This document shows, in pieces, positions 1 to 8,509 of a stretch of 11,552 bases of DNA. The notes beneath the pieces were generated by a model. The model was not told the origin of the DNA, ran no database searches, and saw only the letters and a list, made by a program, of their open reading frames with translations. The DNA lies in contig JAEWSH010000126.1 of NCBI GenBank assembly GCA_023398375.1, positions 1-11,552 on the forward strand, read 5' to 3'. This DNA is from Bacillota bacterium. GTDB lineage: Bacteria; Bacillota; Clostridia; Lachnospirales; Lachnospiraceae. The stretch's first letter is position 1. Each line of letters opens with the position of its first letter. The translations under genes were made by a program, and so were the position numbers.

Positions 1-127
1 GATTGTCCACCACCTTGTCCTGCCCGCTGAAATCCTCAAAATTCAACGGACGGAGAGCGTTCTCGAAATCACGTTCTCGGCTGGTGACGGGCTGCTGGTT
101 GCGTATATCAAAATCTTCTTGTTCCAT
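1..127 (-). CDS. ruvB: RuvB, Holliday junction branch-migration helicase (N-terminal fragment)
   Basis: This is the amino-terminal 42 codons of a gene that runs off the left edge. Reading the minus strand from the ATG at 125-127 gives MEQEDFDIRNQQPV followed by RERDFENALRPLNFEDFSGQ and DKVVDN. That is the standard start of Bacteroides RuvB: the ALRP...F.DF.GQ.KV segment precedes the Walker A motif, which lies outside the window. RuvB is the hexameric AAA+ ATPase that drives branch migration of Holliday junctions with RuvA in the cytoplasm. A purine-rich AAAGGAA lies just before the start and a promoter-like box about 21 bases upstream. It is separated from the ribose operon by a strong terminator, so it is probably a separate transcription unit. 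GC is about 50%, higher than the genes to its right. The identity is clear from the conserved N-terminus although the catalytic part is absent. Confidence 0.93.
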   Translation of the reverse strand, partial: MEQEDFDIRNQQPVTSRERDFENALRPLNFEDFSGQDKVVDN

Positions 128-148
128 TCCAGATTCCTTTGTTTTCTG

Positions 149-156
149 CAAAATAA
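149..156 (-). promoter_or_regulatory. Candidate -7 promoter box of ruvB
   Basis: The minus strand reads TTATTTTG followed by CA, one mismatch from the Bacteroides -7 consensus TAnnTTTG. It ends 21 bases before the ruvB ATG. The same box at nearly the same distance from the start codon occurs before rbsR and before the first ribokinase gene, which supports a real promoter element. I see no convincing TTTG-type -33 element about 19 bases further upstream. Confidence 0.45.
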
Positions 157-214
157 CTAATTTATTTTGAGATAAGCGATAGAAGTTAGTTTTTTCATGG
201 CTATCTCTCCTACC

Positions 215-257
215 AAAAAAAGAACTGCATGAAAGAAAACTCATTCATACAGTTCTT
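215..257 (-). terminator. Rho-independent terminator of the ribose operon
   Basis: Arms at 220-233 and 244-257 pair over 14 bases with one mismatch (C228 against A249) and enclose a 10-base loop. Read on the minus strand, the right arm runs directly into a T tract at 220-215 followed by GG, the classic layout of an intrinsic terminator. It lies about 110 bases past the stop of the ADP-ribosylglycohydrolase gene and before the ruvB promoter box, so it should end the six-gene operon and insulate ruvB. On the plus strand a T tract does not follow the hairpin. Confidence 0.82.
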
Positions 258-369
258 AAAATCATCCATAAGCTAATCTTGCTTACCTTACCCTATGCAA
301 TACTATGTTACATATTAATACCTATTTATTGTTTTTGATATGGTTCCTAATCAGCATAGTATTTCACAA

Positions 370-1896
370 TCATTTCTTGCCTTTCGAATAAACGATATAA
401 TCCCAAGACTTCAACAAAGCATTAGCACCATCTTTTATGACTTCTACCTTTACTTGATGTTTACCCTCAGGCAGCTGATATTTCCAAAATATATCTAACC
501 GCCGATCATGGAAGTGAGTCGGAAATGCAGCAGCCTTCTCGACCAACTCCCCATCAAGATACAGATTAACTTTCAGTACTGCATCCGGCCGATTCATGTC
601 CCTACGAATAGCCTCCCCACGGAGTACAAATCCCGTACCCTCAAATTCAAAAGTCAGTATATCTATATCGTGTTTAGACAATTCAACCTTAGCCGTGGGA
701 TACATATCTGTAAAACTCTGCTCCAAACGTACAGTCTCGGGCCTCTGTACGGCAATTGTCACATTCTCCTTTTCCACTTTTCCTCCATTCCTGCGAATCA
801 TCTCCAAAGCATGTTTATTGCTGATAGTGTAAATCTGATCCAAACAGAGTAACGTATACTTGAAATTCTTGCCTTCCGCCCCTCTCAAACCTTTCATCCA
901 ATATTCAGGGATAGCATCATAGCCTATCATTGTGCCTAATATCCCTCCTGCAGAAGACGGATTACAATCTGAATCCTGACCTGCCCGCGTTGATATTTCC
1001 ATTGTCTTAGTGAAATCACCATTGCCATACAATAATCCTAAAACGATGTAAGCGGCATTAATTTTAGCATCAATATCTAATGGATGAAATACTCCATCCG
1101 GACAACCGATCTCTTCCGCATGATGTTTCTGAATTTCGAACCAAGTACGTTTCCAATCATCAGGATACATTTTATACCACTCTATCACATCTGCAATACA
1201 TTTATAGAAACCACTTTCCTCCGGAATCGTCTTTAAAGCCTCAGTAACAATAAACTGGATATCATCAGACACAAAAGCAAGACTATACATGGCACCGACA
1301 TAAACACCACCATACCAGCCATCGCCATAACACATAAGATGCCCCACCTTATCACTGATTTGAGAAGCTGAATTAGGCATACCCGGATTCATCAGTCCGG
1401 CAAAATCTGCTTCAATCTGATAATCAATGTCATCGGCATGTGGGTTATTCAGCCAATGTCCAGGATTGTCCACTCCATGAGCTATATTATACCTCGCAGC
1501 CTGATTGGCATGCCATAAATTATAGTCTGCCGTAGCAAAAGCTACAGCAAAATCTTTCACCGAAGCATCCAGCCCTTTTTTCTCCAATACATCTACAAAA
1601 GTGAGGTCCATGTAAATGTCATCATATAAATCAGGCCAGGAATCCATCAATCTTTGCACATAACCTTCCCCCCAAGGAATCGTCTGATAATCCTGAATAA
1701 AAGTTCCTTGATACCTAAATTCCGTATAACTACCGAAGCTAACCCCGATAGTCTGGCCGGCCCAACCTCCCTTTATCTTATTCTCTAATTGAACCTTACT
1801 CATCGTCACTGATGAAGGCAATTTTGAAGCTGCATTACCCATTACAGTCCCCAGCAGCACGCATATACATATTCCAAAGATTCTAAGTTCTTTCAT
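370..1896 (-). CDS. Secreted ADP-ribosylglycohydrolase-family protein with C-terminal beta domain
   Basis: This 508-residue protein starts with a signal peptide of residues 1 to about 23 (hydrophobic core FGICICVLLGTVMG, then NAAS). It has no lipobox, so it is probably periplasmic. Residues about 35-370 look like the all-helical ADP-ribosylglycohydrolase (DraG/ARH) fold. Visible motifs are IKGGWAGQTIGVSFG at 41-55, the acidic segment YDDIYMDLTF at 91-100, and RAGQDSDCNPSSAGGILG at 304-321. The last corresponds to the family's metal-binding GxDxD/N motif near the C-terminal end of the fold. Residues about 385-505 are rich in beta-strand sequence and add a domain that classic DraG-type enzymes lack. 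Family members hydrolyse ribosyl bonds in ADP-ribosylated molecules using bound Mg ions; the substrate here is unknown. It is the last gene of the ribose operon, 35 bases after susD, so release of ribose from an imported ADP-ribose-like or nucleoside-like compound is plausible. Similar enzymes occur in B. thetaiotaomicron-type rbs loci. The family call is solid; the activity is inferred. Confidence 0.88.
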   Translation of the reverse strand: MKELRIFGICICVLLGTVMGNAASKLPSSVTMSKVQLENKIKGGWAGQTIGVSFGSYTEFRYQGTFIQDYQTIPWGEGYVQRLMDSWPDLYDDIYMDLTFVDVLEKKGLDASVKDFAVAFATADYNLWHANQAARYNIAHGVDNPGHWLNNPHADDIDYQIEADFAGLMNPGMPNSASQISDKVGHLMCYGDGWYGGVYVGAMYSLAFVSDDIQFIVTEALKTIPEESGFYKCIADVIEWYKMYPDDWKRTWFEIQKHHAEEIGCPDGVFHPLDIDAKINAAYIVLGLLYGNGDFTKTMEISTRAGQDSDCNPSSAGGILGTMIGYDAIPEYWMKGLRGAEGKNFKYTLLCLDQIYTISNKHALEMIRRNGGKVEKENVTIAVQRPETVRLEQSFTDMYPTAKVELSKHDIDILTFEFEGTGFVLRGEAIRRDMNRPDAVLKVNLYLDGELVEKAAAFPTHFHDRRLDIFWKYQLPEGKHQVKVEVIKDGANALLKSWDYIVYSKGKK

Positions 1897-1931
1897 AATT
1901 AATTTTTTAATTTATATTTCAATATACCACC

Positions 1932-3503
1932 CTATTTATACCCCTCATTTTGTTCCAATTTATTATTAGCTTGTATCTCTGACAAAGGAATAGGAAATAA
2001 GTTTAAATAAGTTTCTTTAGAAGGTTCGTGAAAAGTCCATTCTCCTTTTGTATAATTATTATCAAAACGTATCAATTGGCTACGCCTCAAACCTTCCAAA
2101 GCAAATTCCCGGCCCCATTCATCCAATAAAATTCCAAAACGTACAGGAACACCATTTACATTAGTTGTTTTCAACAAATCAGCTCCAGAGAGTTTGTTGT
2201 CACCGTCAAAAGCACGTTTCCGTACTTCATTGACTAACTGTGCCGCTTCTTCCGCATTGCCATTTGTACGTAAAATACACTCAGCTTTCATCAAGTAAAC
2301 CTCTGCATAACGCATAGCCACCCAATCATTATCCAACGCACGCGAGGTTCCCATTTTAATTTCATACTTACCGCAACGGTAACCTTCAGCCTCTCCTCCA
2401 TTTTCAAGATTGCTGACTTCCTTTGTATAAATCAAGGGTTTTCCTTCCCAACCAGGAACAAGTCCAGTGCAATATAAGATAGACCCGTCACTGCCATACT
2501 GCTGCCCCATTCTCCAGGTTTTCGGTAAACGCTTATCGCCTTCCTCATAAGTATCTATAAAAGTAGGAACAGCACACACCCCATTATCCAACCATGTCTG
2601 CAAATTAAAGGTTTTTACATTTGAAGGATGAAGAGTTTTCTGCAAAGCCATGTAAATGGTACTTCCAGTCTTCACCTCATCTGCCGGATAAGCAAATATA
2701 ATCTCTTGGGAGCCTTCATTCTGGGCATAGAAAGGTGCACTATAATCATTCTCCAAGGCATATTTATTGGAGTTCATTATTTCTGTACAAAGTGCCATGC
2801 ATTCCGTATACATATTCTTCCCTATCCATGACTCTGCATTCAAATAAAGACGTGCCAGTAACATCTTGGCATTCCATTTATTGAATCTGCCATAGTAAGT
2901 CTTTGTATCGTCACTCAGCTTATCAACATTATTTTTTATACTATTCTCTATAAATGCAAACACCTCTTCGCGGCTACTGGTTTCCGGCAAGAAACCTTCC
3001 GGAACATCAAACCGGTCTACAATAGGTACATTACCGAAAGCCTCACATAGTATGTAATACCAATAAGCACGGGCTACCTCCAACTCAGCTATTACACTTT
3101 CCTTACCAGTAACTTCGAAATCCAAATTGTCAAGCTGATAAATTACCCGATTACAATTACTGATTCCTCCGTAGGCCTGTCCCCAAAGATCTGAGAAATG
3201 GGGATCTTCCGGTTTCCATGTATGCTTATGCAGACGTATATAGATTCCTCCGTCAAACCAAGCTGCTCGCGGTGTTACGGCCACATCAGTCGTTTCTTCA
3301 AAGTCCCACCACTTACGCCATTCCAGAAGTCCTCTATAATCCGTATATACCGGTGTAATGGCAGCAATGATATCTTTTTCATTTTTATAGAAGTTGTTGT
3401 CTACCAACCTATCATAGATTTTCTCATCAAGATTTGTGCAAGAACCAGCCATTGCCCCCAACCCCATCAGGAACAATATATATAAACTATATTTTTTCAT
3501 CAT
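1932..3503 (-). CDS. SusD/RagB-like nutrient-binding outer-membrane lipoprotein
   Basis: This 523-residue SusD-family protein has a lipoprotein signal peptide: residues 1-21 end in AGS and the lipidated cysteine is C22, followed by TNLDEK. It should sit on the cell surface as the lid and binding subunit over its SusC partner. Family hallmarks are AYWYYILCEAFGNVPIV at 146-162 (TPR-like helical core), RYAEVYLMKAE at 398-408, EWGREFALEGLRR at 462-474 and LFPIPLSEI near the C-terminus. The length is usual for the family. The gene starts 8 bases after the susC stop, so the two are almost certainly cotranslated as a pair. The annotated start is a double ATG; an ATG eight bases upstream is out of frame. 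The ligand cannot be read from sequence; context suggests ribose or a ribose-containing nucleoside-type compound. The family assignment is firm and the ligand is inferred. Confidence 0.95.
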   Translation of the reverse strand: MMKKYSLYILFLMGLGAMAGSCTNLDEKIYDRLVDNNFYKNEKDIIAAITPVYTDYRGLLEWRKWWDFEETTDVAVTPRAAWFDGGIYIRLHKHTWKPEDPHFSDLWGQAYGGISNCNRVIYQLDNLDFEVTGKESVIAELEVARAYWYYILCEAFGNVPIVDRFDVPEGFLPETSSREEVFAFIENSIKNNVDKLSDDTKTYYGRFNKWNAKMLLARLYLNAESWIGKNMYTECMALCTEIMNSNKYALENDYSAPFYAQNEGSQEIIFAYPADEVKTGSTIYMALQKTLHPSNVKTFNLQTWLDNGVCAVPTFIDTYEEGDKRLPKTWRMGQQYGSDGSILYCTGLVPGWEGKPLIYTKEVSNLENGGEAEGYRCGKYEIKMGTSRALDNDWVAMRYAEVYLMKAECILRTNGNAEEAAQLVNEVRKRAFDGDNKLSGADLLKTTNVNGVPVRFGILLDEWGREFALEGLRRSQLIRFDNNYTKGEWTFHEPSKETYLNLFPIPLSEIQANNKLEQNEGYK

Positions 3504-3511
3504 TCTTCATT

Positions 3512-6466
3512 TTAAAATTTAACAATAGCACCGACCGTACACGAACGGACTGTAGGATACAGCTCCTTACGCTCAACTCCAGGATCTAAACCCTTAATAC
3601 TGACTTCAGGATCCAGTCCATCATAACCAGTGATAGTAAGCAGATTATGTCCCGTCACATATAACCGCACACTTCTCAAATATTTATTATTCAGATTAAG
3701 AGTATAACCCAATGTAACATTGTCTAACTTCACATAGTCTCCCTTCTCAACATAATAGCTATGGTACATATGAGAATCAAAAACATAAGACTGGCTCCCG
3801 AAAGGTTTTTTCAATACAGATTTCGGCAAATTACCTTCACTAATACGCTTCATCGTTTCCCAATGCATTCTATACTCATTCAATACTTCAAAGCCGAAAG
3901 CTCCTCTCAAAGATATTCCCAAATCAAACTTTTTATATAAAAGTGTTGTGTTCAAACCTGCATACATACTTGGCAAACCATTACCGATCACTTGTTTGTC
4001 TTCCTGTCCGGCTTCACTGGCCAATTTAGGATTACCATCAGCACCTTCCACCAACCATAATCCATCATCGGTAAGTCCTACTGCTTTCCAACCGTAAAAA
4101 TTTCCTATCGGTTCACCCTCCTTTACAATATGCGTCGTCTGCTGAATACCTGAACTAGTCCACCCCGTATACCAATAATCTCTTTGATACTTGTCATTGG
4201 AAAGAGATAAAAGTTTGTTGACATTATAAGAGAAATTACCTCCCAGTCTCCAAGTAAAATCCTTTGTCCGGATAACCTCTCCATCCAATGCTACTTCAAT
4301 TCCCCTATTTCTTATCTTGCCTACATTAGCCCACATCGTACTAATGAAGTTAGGTGGCACAGGAACTTGATATTCAGACAATAAATCTGAAGTTGTCCGC
4401 TGATAAAGATCAATTGTACCATTCAATCTTCTACTCAAAAGAGAAAAATCAATACCTAAGTTCCATTCCGATTTTGTTTCCCATTTCAAATCTGGATTAG
4501 GATTAGAGGCCGGTACTACTCCTTGTGTCCATTGCCCGTTCATCTGGCCTACACCAGAATAGTTCAATAAAACCAGCGACTGATAAGAATCTGACAATTC
4601 TGTTCCCGTCACACCAAATCCAACTCTCAACTTCAAGTCATCTACGAAACCGATATTTTTCATGAAGCTCTCTTCGCTAATTCTCCAACCGGCTGAAATA
4701 GCAGGAAACCAGCCCCATTTATGATTCACGCCAAATTTTGAAGACCCTTCACGTCTCAAACTTCCCATCAGCATGTACTTGTTATCATAGTTATAGGTAA
4801 GTCTGCCAAAGAAAGAGATCAGCTTATTGCCATTTTTATAGCTACTGATTGTCGATTTACCATCTTTTGTAGACTGGGCTGTACCAATATTCCAAGGGCC
4901 AAATATATCAGTAGGGAAATCCATAGCATACATCTGGCTGCCTTGTCTTTCAAAATCTTGATAGCTATATCCCACCAATCCCGAGAACTCATGCTTTCCT
5001 ATCGTCTTAAAATAATCTGCTGTCAGTTCCAAAGTCCGATCCATACTGCCGGCTGCCCATTTGGTTACTTCAGCGTTTTTATTTTCAATAGTGGTAGTAA
5101 AATAGTTGAAAGTATTCCATTTGTCCCTCATGGAGTCATATCGCTGCATGGCCGCCATCGCACTCAGATTCAACCCTTCAATGGGTGAAAAAGTAATTTT
5201 CCCACTCGCTAGAAGTTGATTCCATTTTTCCTGGTCTGTTTCCTCATTCAGAAGAGCTACCGGATTATAGGGCTTATAAGAAGTTCCATATTCTTTATAG
5301 GAGCCGTCTTCATTATAAACCGGACGCGTCGGATTCATCAAGCAAGCCTGTAAATAAGCATTATACCAAGTAACGTCCTGCTTTATGGTCGAATTGTTGA
5401 CATTCAACTGTATTTTCAATTTGTCATCCATCATCGAATGATTCAATCCAATCTTGAATGTCAAAACTTCCTTGCCTGTATTCAACAAGATACCATCCTG
5501 CTTTCTATAGGTTATCGAAGCAATATAGTTTGTCTTTTCAGTTCCTCCACGCAAAGACAAATTATGAGTATGATTTACGGGATTACGGGTAATTGCATCA
5601 ATCCAATTGACATCAGCACCTTCATCACTGATATTATCCTTAAACAAAGGGTCCTGTGCTAGTCTTCTGTAATCAGATGCTGTCAGTACATCCGTCTGCT
5701 TTTGTATAGACTCGAATGCTACATATCCGTGGTATTCCAAAGACGCTTTGCCTTGCTTTGCTTTTTTTGTAGTAATGATTATCACACCATTTGTTCCTCT
5801 AGTTCCATAAATAGCCGCAGCCGATCCATCCTTCAGTACATCAATGGTTTCCACATCCTCGGGAGCAATGGAATTCAGACTTCCTCCGGGAATGCCGTCA
5901 ATAACAATCAAAGGGGCTGATGACGCAGAAATCGTGGATACACCACGGATATTGATTTCCACTCCTGCTGTCGGGTCTCCCGATGGGCTTGCCATTTGCA
6001 AACCAGCAACCTTGCCTTGCAACAACTGGGTAGCATCTTTTACAACTCCCTGAATAAAGTCTTCAGACTTCACATTCGTAATGGCACTTGTAATTTCCCC
6101 CTTCTTCATAGAGCCATACCCAATAACTACCACATCATTTAGAAGATTAGAACTTTCGGTCAACTGGACGTTAATGCTTGTTTTCTCGCCCACAATCATT
6201 TCTACGGTATTATAACCGACGTATGAGATGACCAACACATCTTTTGGAGAAGAAACCGTTATGGAGAACTTACCTTCAACATCAGAAATCACACCAGTAG
6301 TCTGGCCTTTAACAAGAATATTAGCACCAATAACAGGTACACCCTCAACATCTGTCACCAATCCGTTTAAGGTTCTTTTTCCTCCGGAAGCATACATACA
6401 TACTGATATTCCCATCAAACACAGTAGAAAGAAATACCGCCACCATTTTACACTTTTCTGTTTCAT
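3512..6466 (-). CDS. SusC/RagA-like TonB-dependent outer-membrane transporter
   Basis: This 984-residue protein has a signal peptide of about 27 residues (core YFFLLCLMGISVCMYASG). Residues about 32-103 are a carboxypeptidase-regulatory-like beta domain (LNGLVTDVEGVPVIGANI...). The linker at 109-118 is LNDVVVIGYG, typical of SusC proteins just before the plug. The plug domain spans about 120-235 and includes NIRG at 172-175, PLIVIDGIPGG at 185-195 and IYGTRGTNGVIIITTKK at 219-235. The rest is a 22-strand-type beta barrel ending in the aromatic terminus VGAIVKF. It imports oligomeric or small ligands captured by the SusD partner, powered by TonB/ExbBD. There is no N-terminal STN extension, so transport-coupled signalling to an anti-sigma factor is not expected, in keeping with the absence of an ECF sigma/anti-sigma pair nearby. 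It lies 52 bases after the permease gene and 8 bases before susD. Confidence 0.96.
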   Translation of the reverse strand: MKQKSVKWWRYFFLLCLMGISVCMYASGGKRTLNGLVTDVEGVPVIGANILVKGQTTGVISDVEGKFSITVSSPKDVLVISYVGYNTVEMIVGEKTSINVQLTESSNLLNDVVVIGYGSMKKGEITSAITNVKSEDFIQGVVKDATQLLQGKVAGLQMASPSGDPTAGVEINIRGVSTISASSAPLIVIDGIPGGSLNSIAPEDVETIDVLKDGSAAAIYGTRGTNGVIIITTKKAKQGKASLEYHGYVAFESIQKQTDVLTASDYRRLAQDPLFKDNISDEGADVNWIDAITRNPVNHTHNLSLRGGTEKTNYIASITYRKQDGILLNTGKEVLTFKIGLNHSMMDDKLKIQLNVNNSTIKQDVTWYNAYLQACLMNPTRPVYNEDGSYKEYGTSYKPYNPVALLNEETDQEKWNQLLASGKITFSPIEGLNLSAMAAMQRYDSMRDKWNTFNYFTTTIENKNAEVTKWAAGSMDRTLELTADYFKTIGKHEFSGLVGYSYQDFERQGSQMYAMDFPTDIFGPWNIGTAQSTKDGKSTISSYKNGNKLISFFGRLTYNYDNKYMLMGSLRREGSSKFGVNHKWGWFPAISAGWRISEESFMKNIGFVDDLKLRVGFGVTGTELSDSYQSLVLLNYSGVGQMNGQWTQGVVPASNPNPDLKWETKSEWNLGIDFSLLSRRLNGTIDLYQRTTSDLLSEYQVPVPPNFISTMWANVGKIRNRGIEVALDGEVIRTKDFTWRLGGNFSYNVNKLLSLSNDKYQRDYWYTGWTSSGIQQTTHIVKEGEPIGNFYGWKAVGLTDDGLWLVEGADGNPKLASEAGQEDKQVIGNGLPSMYAGLNTTLLYKKFDLGISLRGAFGFEVLNEYRMHWETMKRISEGNLPKSVLKKPFGSQSYVFDSHMYHSYYVEKGDYVKLDNVTLGYTLNLNNKYLRSVRLYVTGHNLLTITGYDGLDPEVSIKGLDPGVERKELYPTVRSCTVGAIVKF

Positions 6467-6518
6467 ATTATTTTGATAAAGTTAATAAAGCCAATTTATA
6501 TTCAAATCATCGGAGAGA

Positions 6519-7523
6519 TCAGTTACCTCCCGAAAATATAATAAGTGAAAGCCCTAAAATAAAGAAGACAAACATTATTGCCAGAAGTCTATTCGTTCCG
6601 CGCGGACTTCCTGCAAACTCTTTCCAAATAAACACTCCCCATAAAGCAGCAATCATAGGAGCTCCCTGCCCTAGTGCATATGAAATAGCAGTACCTGCCT
6701 TTTCAGCAGCAATATAGCTCAAAGCCGTTCCCAGCCCCCAGATGCATCCACCTAAGATACCAACCAAATGTGTTTCTATTTTTCCCGCAAAATATTCCTT
6801 ATAAGTAACAGATACTCCCACAAAAGGGTGTTTCATCACCAAAGTATTGAATATAAAATTACTGAAAAAGATTCCGACAGCAAAGATAAAAAATGCTGTA
6901 TAAGGAGTAGCCATCCCTGGTGTGGGAGAAATAAAATTATTCAAATCCATGGCAGAAGCAACAAAACGGTAAAAGAAGGACATCAATACACCGGCAATCG
7001 TTGCTAAAACAATCCCTTTCCTGCTCCCAATAGTACCACTATTCTGCTTCTTACCTGCAGCCATTCCATTACAGACAATGGCAACCACCACAAGAAGAAC
7101 CCCCGCAAATAACCATAGCGGATCACCTTTCGGAGCACTAAAGTAATTGATAAAAACTCCCAGGACCAATGCCAGTCCAACACCCAACGGAAAAGCTACC
7201 GCCATTCCCGCCATGGAAACTGAAGCGGATAAAAGAATATTAGAAGCATTGAAAATCACACCTCCTACAAATGCACTGACCATATTTTCCGTACTGACTT
7301 GACGAATGTCCTCAAGAAAACTTCTTCCTTGACTTCCGAAACTCCCTAAGCTGAATACCAAAAGAAGTGCAAACAGCAGAATGCCTATGGTATAATCCCA
7401 ATAATAGAGCTCATAACGCCAACTCTTTCCCGCCAATTTCTGGGTACTTCCCCAAGAACCCCAGCAAATCATTGTGACAAAGCAGAAAAGAACGGCTAAC
7501 GTATAACTGCTGACAATAAACAT
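6519..7523 (-). CDS. Inner-membrane DMT-superfamily permease, GRP/ureide-permease type; likely ribose or nucleoside uptake
   Basis: This 334-residue protein is almost entirely membrane-embedded, with about ten hydrophobic segments near 5-24, 44-62, 81-103, 107-128, 135-156, 170-189, 207-229, 252-273, 277-300 and 312-331. This is the 5+5 layout of drug/metabolite transporter superfamily members such as the glucose/ribose porter (GRP/RbsU) and plant ureide permease families. The CWGSWGSTQKLAGKSWRYEL segment at 20-39 and the FPLGVGLALVLG segment at 111-122 are characteristic of this group. A short hydrophilic loop (KKQNSGTIGSRKG, 158-170) separates the two halves. It lies 11 bases after a ribokinase gene and 52 bases before susC, so it probably brings the product of periplasmic processing into the cytoplasm for phosphorylation. 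Ribose is the simplest substrate, but an intact nucleoside cannot be excluded from sequence. Confidence 0.85.
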   Translation of the reverse strand: MFIVSSYTLAVLFCFVTMICWGSWGSTQKLAGKSWRYELYYWDYTIGILLFALLLVFSLGSFGSQGRSFLEDIRQVSTENMVSAFVGGVIFNASNILLSASVSMAGMAVAFPLGVGLALVLGVFINYFSAPKGDPLWLFAGVLLVVVAIVCNGMAAGKKQNSGTIGSRKGIVLATIAGVLMSFFYRFVASAMDLNNFISPTPGMATPYTAFFIFAVGIFFSNFIFNTLVMKHPFVGVSVTYKEYFAGKIETHLVGILGGCIWGLGTALSYIAAEKAGTAISYALGQGAPMIAALWGVFIWKEFAGSPRGTNRLLAIMFVFFILGLSLIIFSGGN

Positions 7524-7534
7524 AGTACAAAATA

Positions 7535-8470
7535 TTAAAGATTAAACGATAAAGATATTTCCCTCTCAAGTCTGAAACGTCCGACTTCTTCAAGTGTAGG
7601 AATAGATAGCTGAGCACCCATCCGGGTAACTGCGATTGCAGCTGCAACATTAGCAAATTCCAATGCTTCCCTATCCAAACCTCTCTGCGAACAAGCCACG
7701 GCTAAGGCACCACAAAAGGTATCACCTGCAGCAGTTGTGTCAACAGCATTTACTTTATAACCGGAAATACGGACAGTTTCTTTTTTATTCTTCATATATA
7801 CCCCACAGCTACCCAACGTAATAATAACATTACGTGCTCCTAATTCCATTAATGCAGTAGCTATCTCGTCAAGATTATCTCCCGTATAACTCATATTGGA
7901 AATAAAGGAAGCTTCCACTTCATTCACTACCAACAAATCAACGGAATTCATCAATTCCCTATCAATTGGACAAGCAGGAGCAGGATTAAGTAAAACTTTC
8001 TTCCCTCTCTCATTAGCCAATAAAGCCACTTCCTTCACCGTTTCATAAGGAATCTCAGCCTGCATCACAATCATATCCGCCTCATCAATGACTTTTTCGA
8101 AACGCATCACCGCATCTGGCAGTAAAGAATAATTAGCTCCAGGAGCTACTGCAATACAATTTTCGCCACTATCAGCCACAAAGATGAGAGCAGTACCCGT
8201 AGGATGGCATTCATCATCCACAATGTAATCCGTAATGATACCTTCTTTCTCGAACTGTTTTTTCAGAATATCCGCATACATATCATTTCCCAAAGAAGTG
8301 ATAAACGTGACAGAAGCTCCGAGCCGTGCTACCGCAACAGCTTGATTTGCCCCCTTTCCTCCCAGCAACTGCATGAAACAAGCGTCTCCGACTGTTTCGC
8401 CCGGTGCAGGAAGATGGCTGACTTGTGCAACCATATCTATGTTTGAACTTCCAATAACTACAATTTTCAT
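7535..8470 (-). CDS. rbsK: Ribokinase (PfkB family), second copy
   Basis: This 311-residue PfkB-family carbohydrate kinase phosphorylates D-ribose to ribose 5-phosphate in the cytoplasm. Visible features are N-terminal NIDM with D12 for sugar binding, GGKGANQA at 37-44 (the GGKGxN sugar-binding signature), E140 in the sugar site, NPAP at 162-165, NEVEA at 183-187 (the N-x-x-E metal/phosphate motif), and DTTAAGDTFCGA at 244-255 with D250 as catalytic base. Alanine instead of the more common glycine in the anion-hole loop also occurs in E. coli RbsK, so it need not impair activity. The C-terminal VTRMGAQLSIP resembles the end of typical ribokinases. The gene starts 39 bases after the upstream ribokinase and ends 11 bases before the permease, so it is cotranscribed with both. 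The two kinases are clear paralogues. Which sugar or phosphorylated sugar each one prefers cannot be read from sequence. Confidence 0.93.
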   Translation of the reverse strand: MKIVVIGSSNIDMVAQVSHLPAPGETVGDACFMQLLGGKGANQAVAVARLGASVTFITSLGNDMYADILKKQFEKEGIITDYIVDDECHPTGTALIFVADSGENCIAVAPGANYSLLPDAVMRFEKVIDEADMIVMQAEIPYETVKEVALLANERGKKVLLNPAPACPIDRELMNSVDLLVVNEVEASFISNMSYTGDNLDEIATALMELGARNVIITLGSCGVYMKNKKETVRISGYKVNAVDTTAAGDTFCGALAVACSQRGLDREALEFANVAAAIAVTRMGAQLSIPTLEEVGRFRLEREISLSFNL

Positions 8471-8509
8471 TTTTATCAGATTTATAAATATAACTCAGGT
8501 TGGTTTATC

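Noticed and set aside
299..363. 9-bp inverted repeat AATACTATG / CATAGTATT downstream of the ADP-ribosylglycohydrolase gene
   Set aside because: The loop is 47 bases, the arms are A/T-rich and no T tract follows. The strong hairpin at 215-257 already explains termination, so this may be chance.
508..852. Plus-strand open frame of 114 codons
   Set aside because: It lies wholly antisense within the ADP-ribosylglycohydrolase gene, resembles no protein family and has no promoter or ribosome binding site. The other plus-strand frames are shadows for the same reasons.
3504..3511. Alternative ATG eight bases upstream of the susD start
   Set aside because: It is out of frame with the signal peptide and lipobox and soon leaves the coding frame.
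3512..6466. SusC as a transducer for ECF sigma signalling
   Set aside because: The protein has the carboxypeptidase-like domain and plug but no N-terminal STN domain, and no sigma or anti-sigma gene is nearby.
6467..6518. Possible internal promoter between the permease and susC
   Set aside because: A TTTG is followed about 18 bases later by TTAACTTTAT, but the -7 match is poor and the gap is ordinary for a polycistronic mRNA. Differential expression data would be needed.
7411..7656. Minus-strand 81-codon frame spanning the ribokinase-permease junction
   Set aside because: It overlaps the conserved ends of two clear genes in another frame and its composition is not protein-like.
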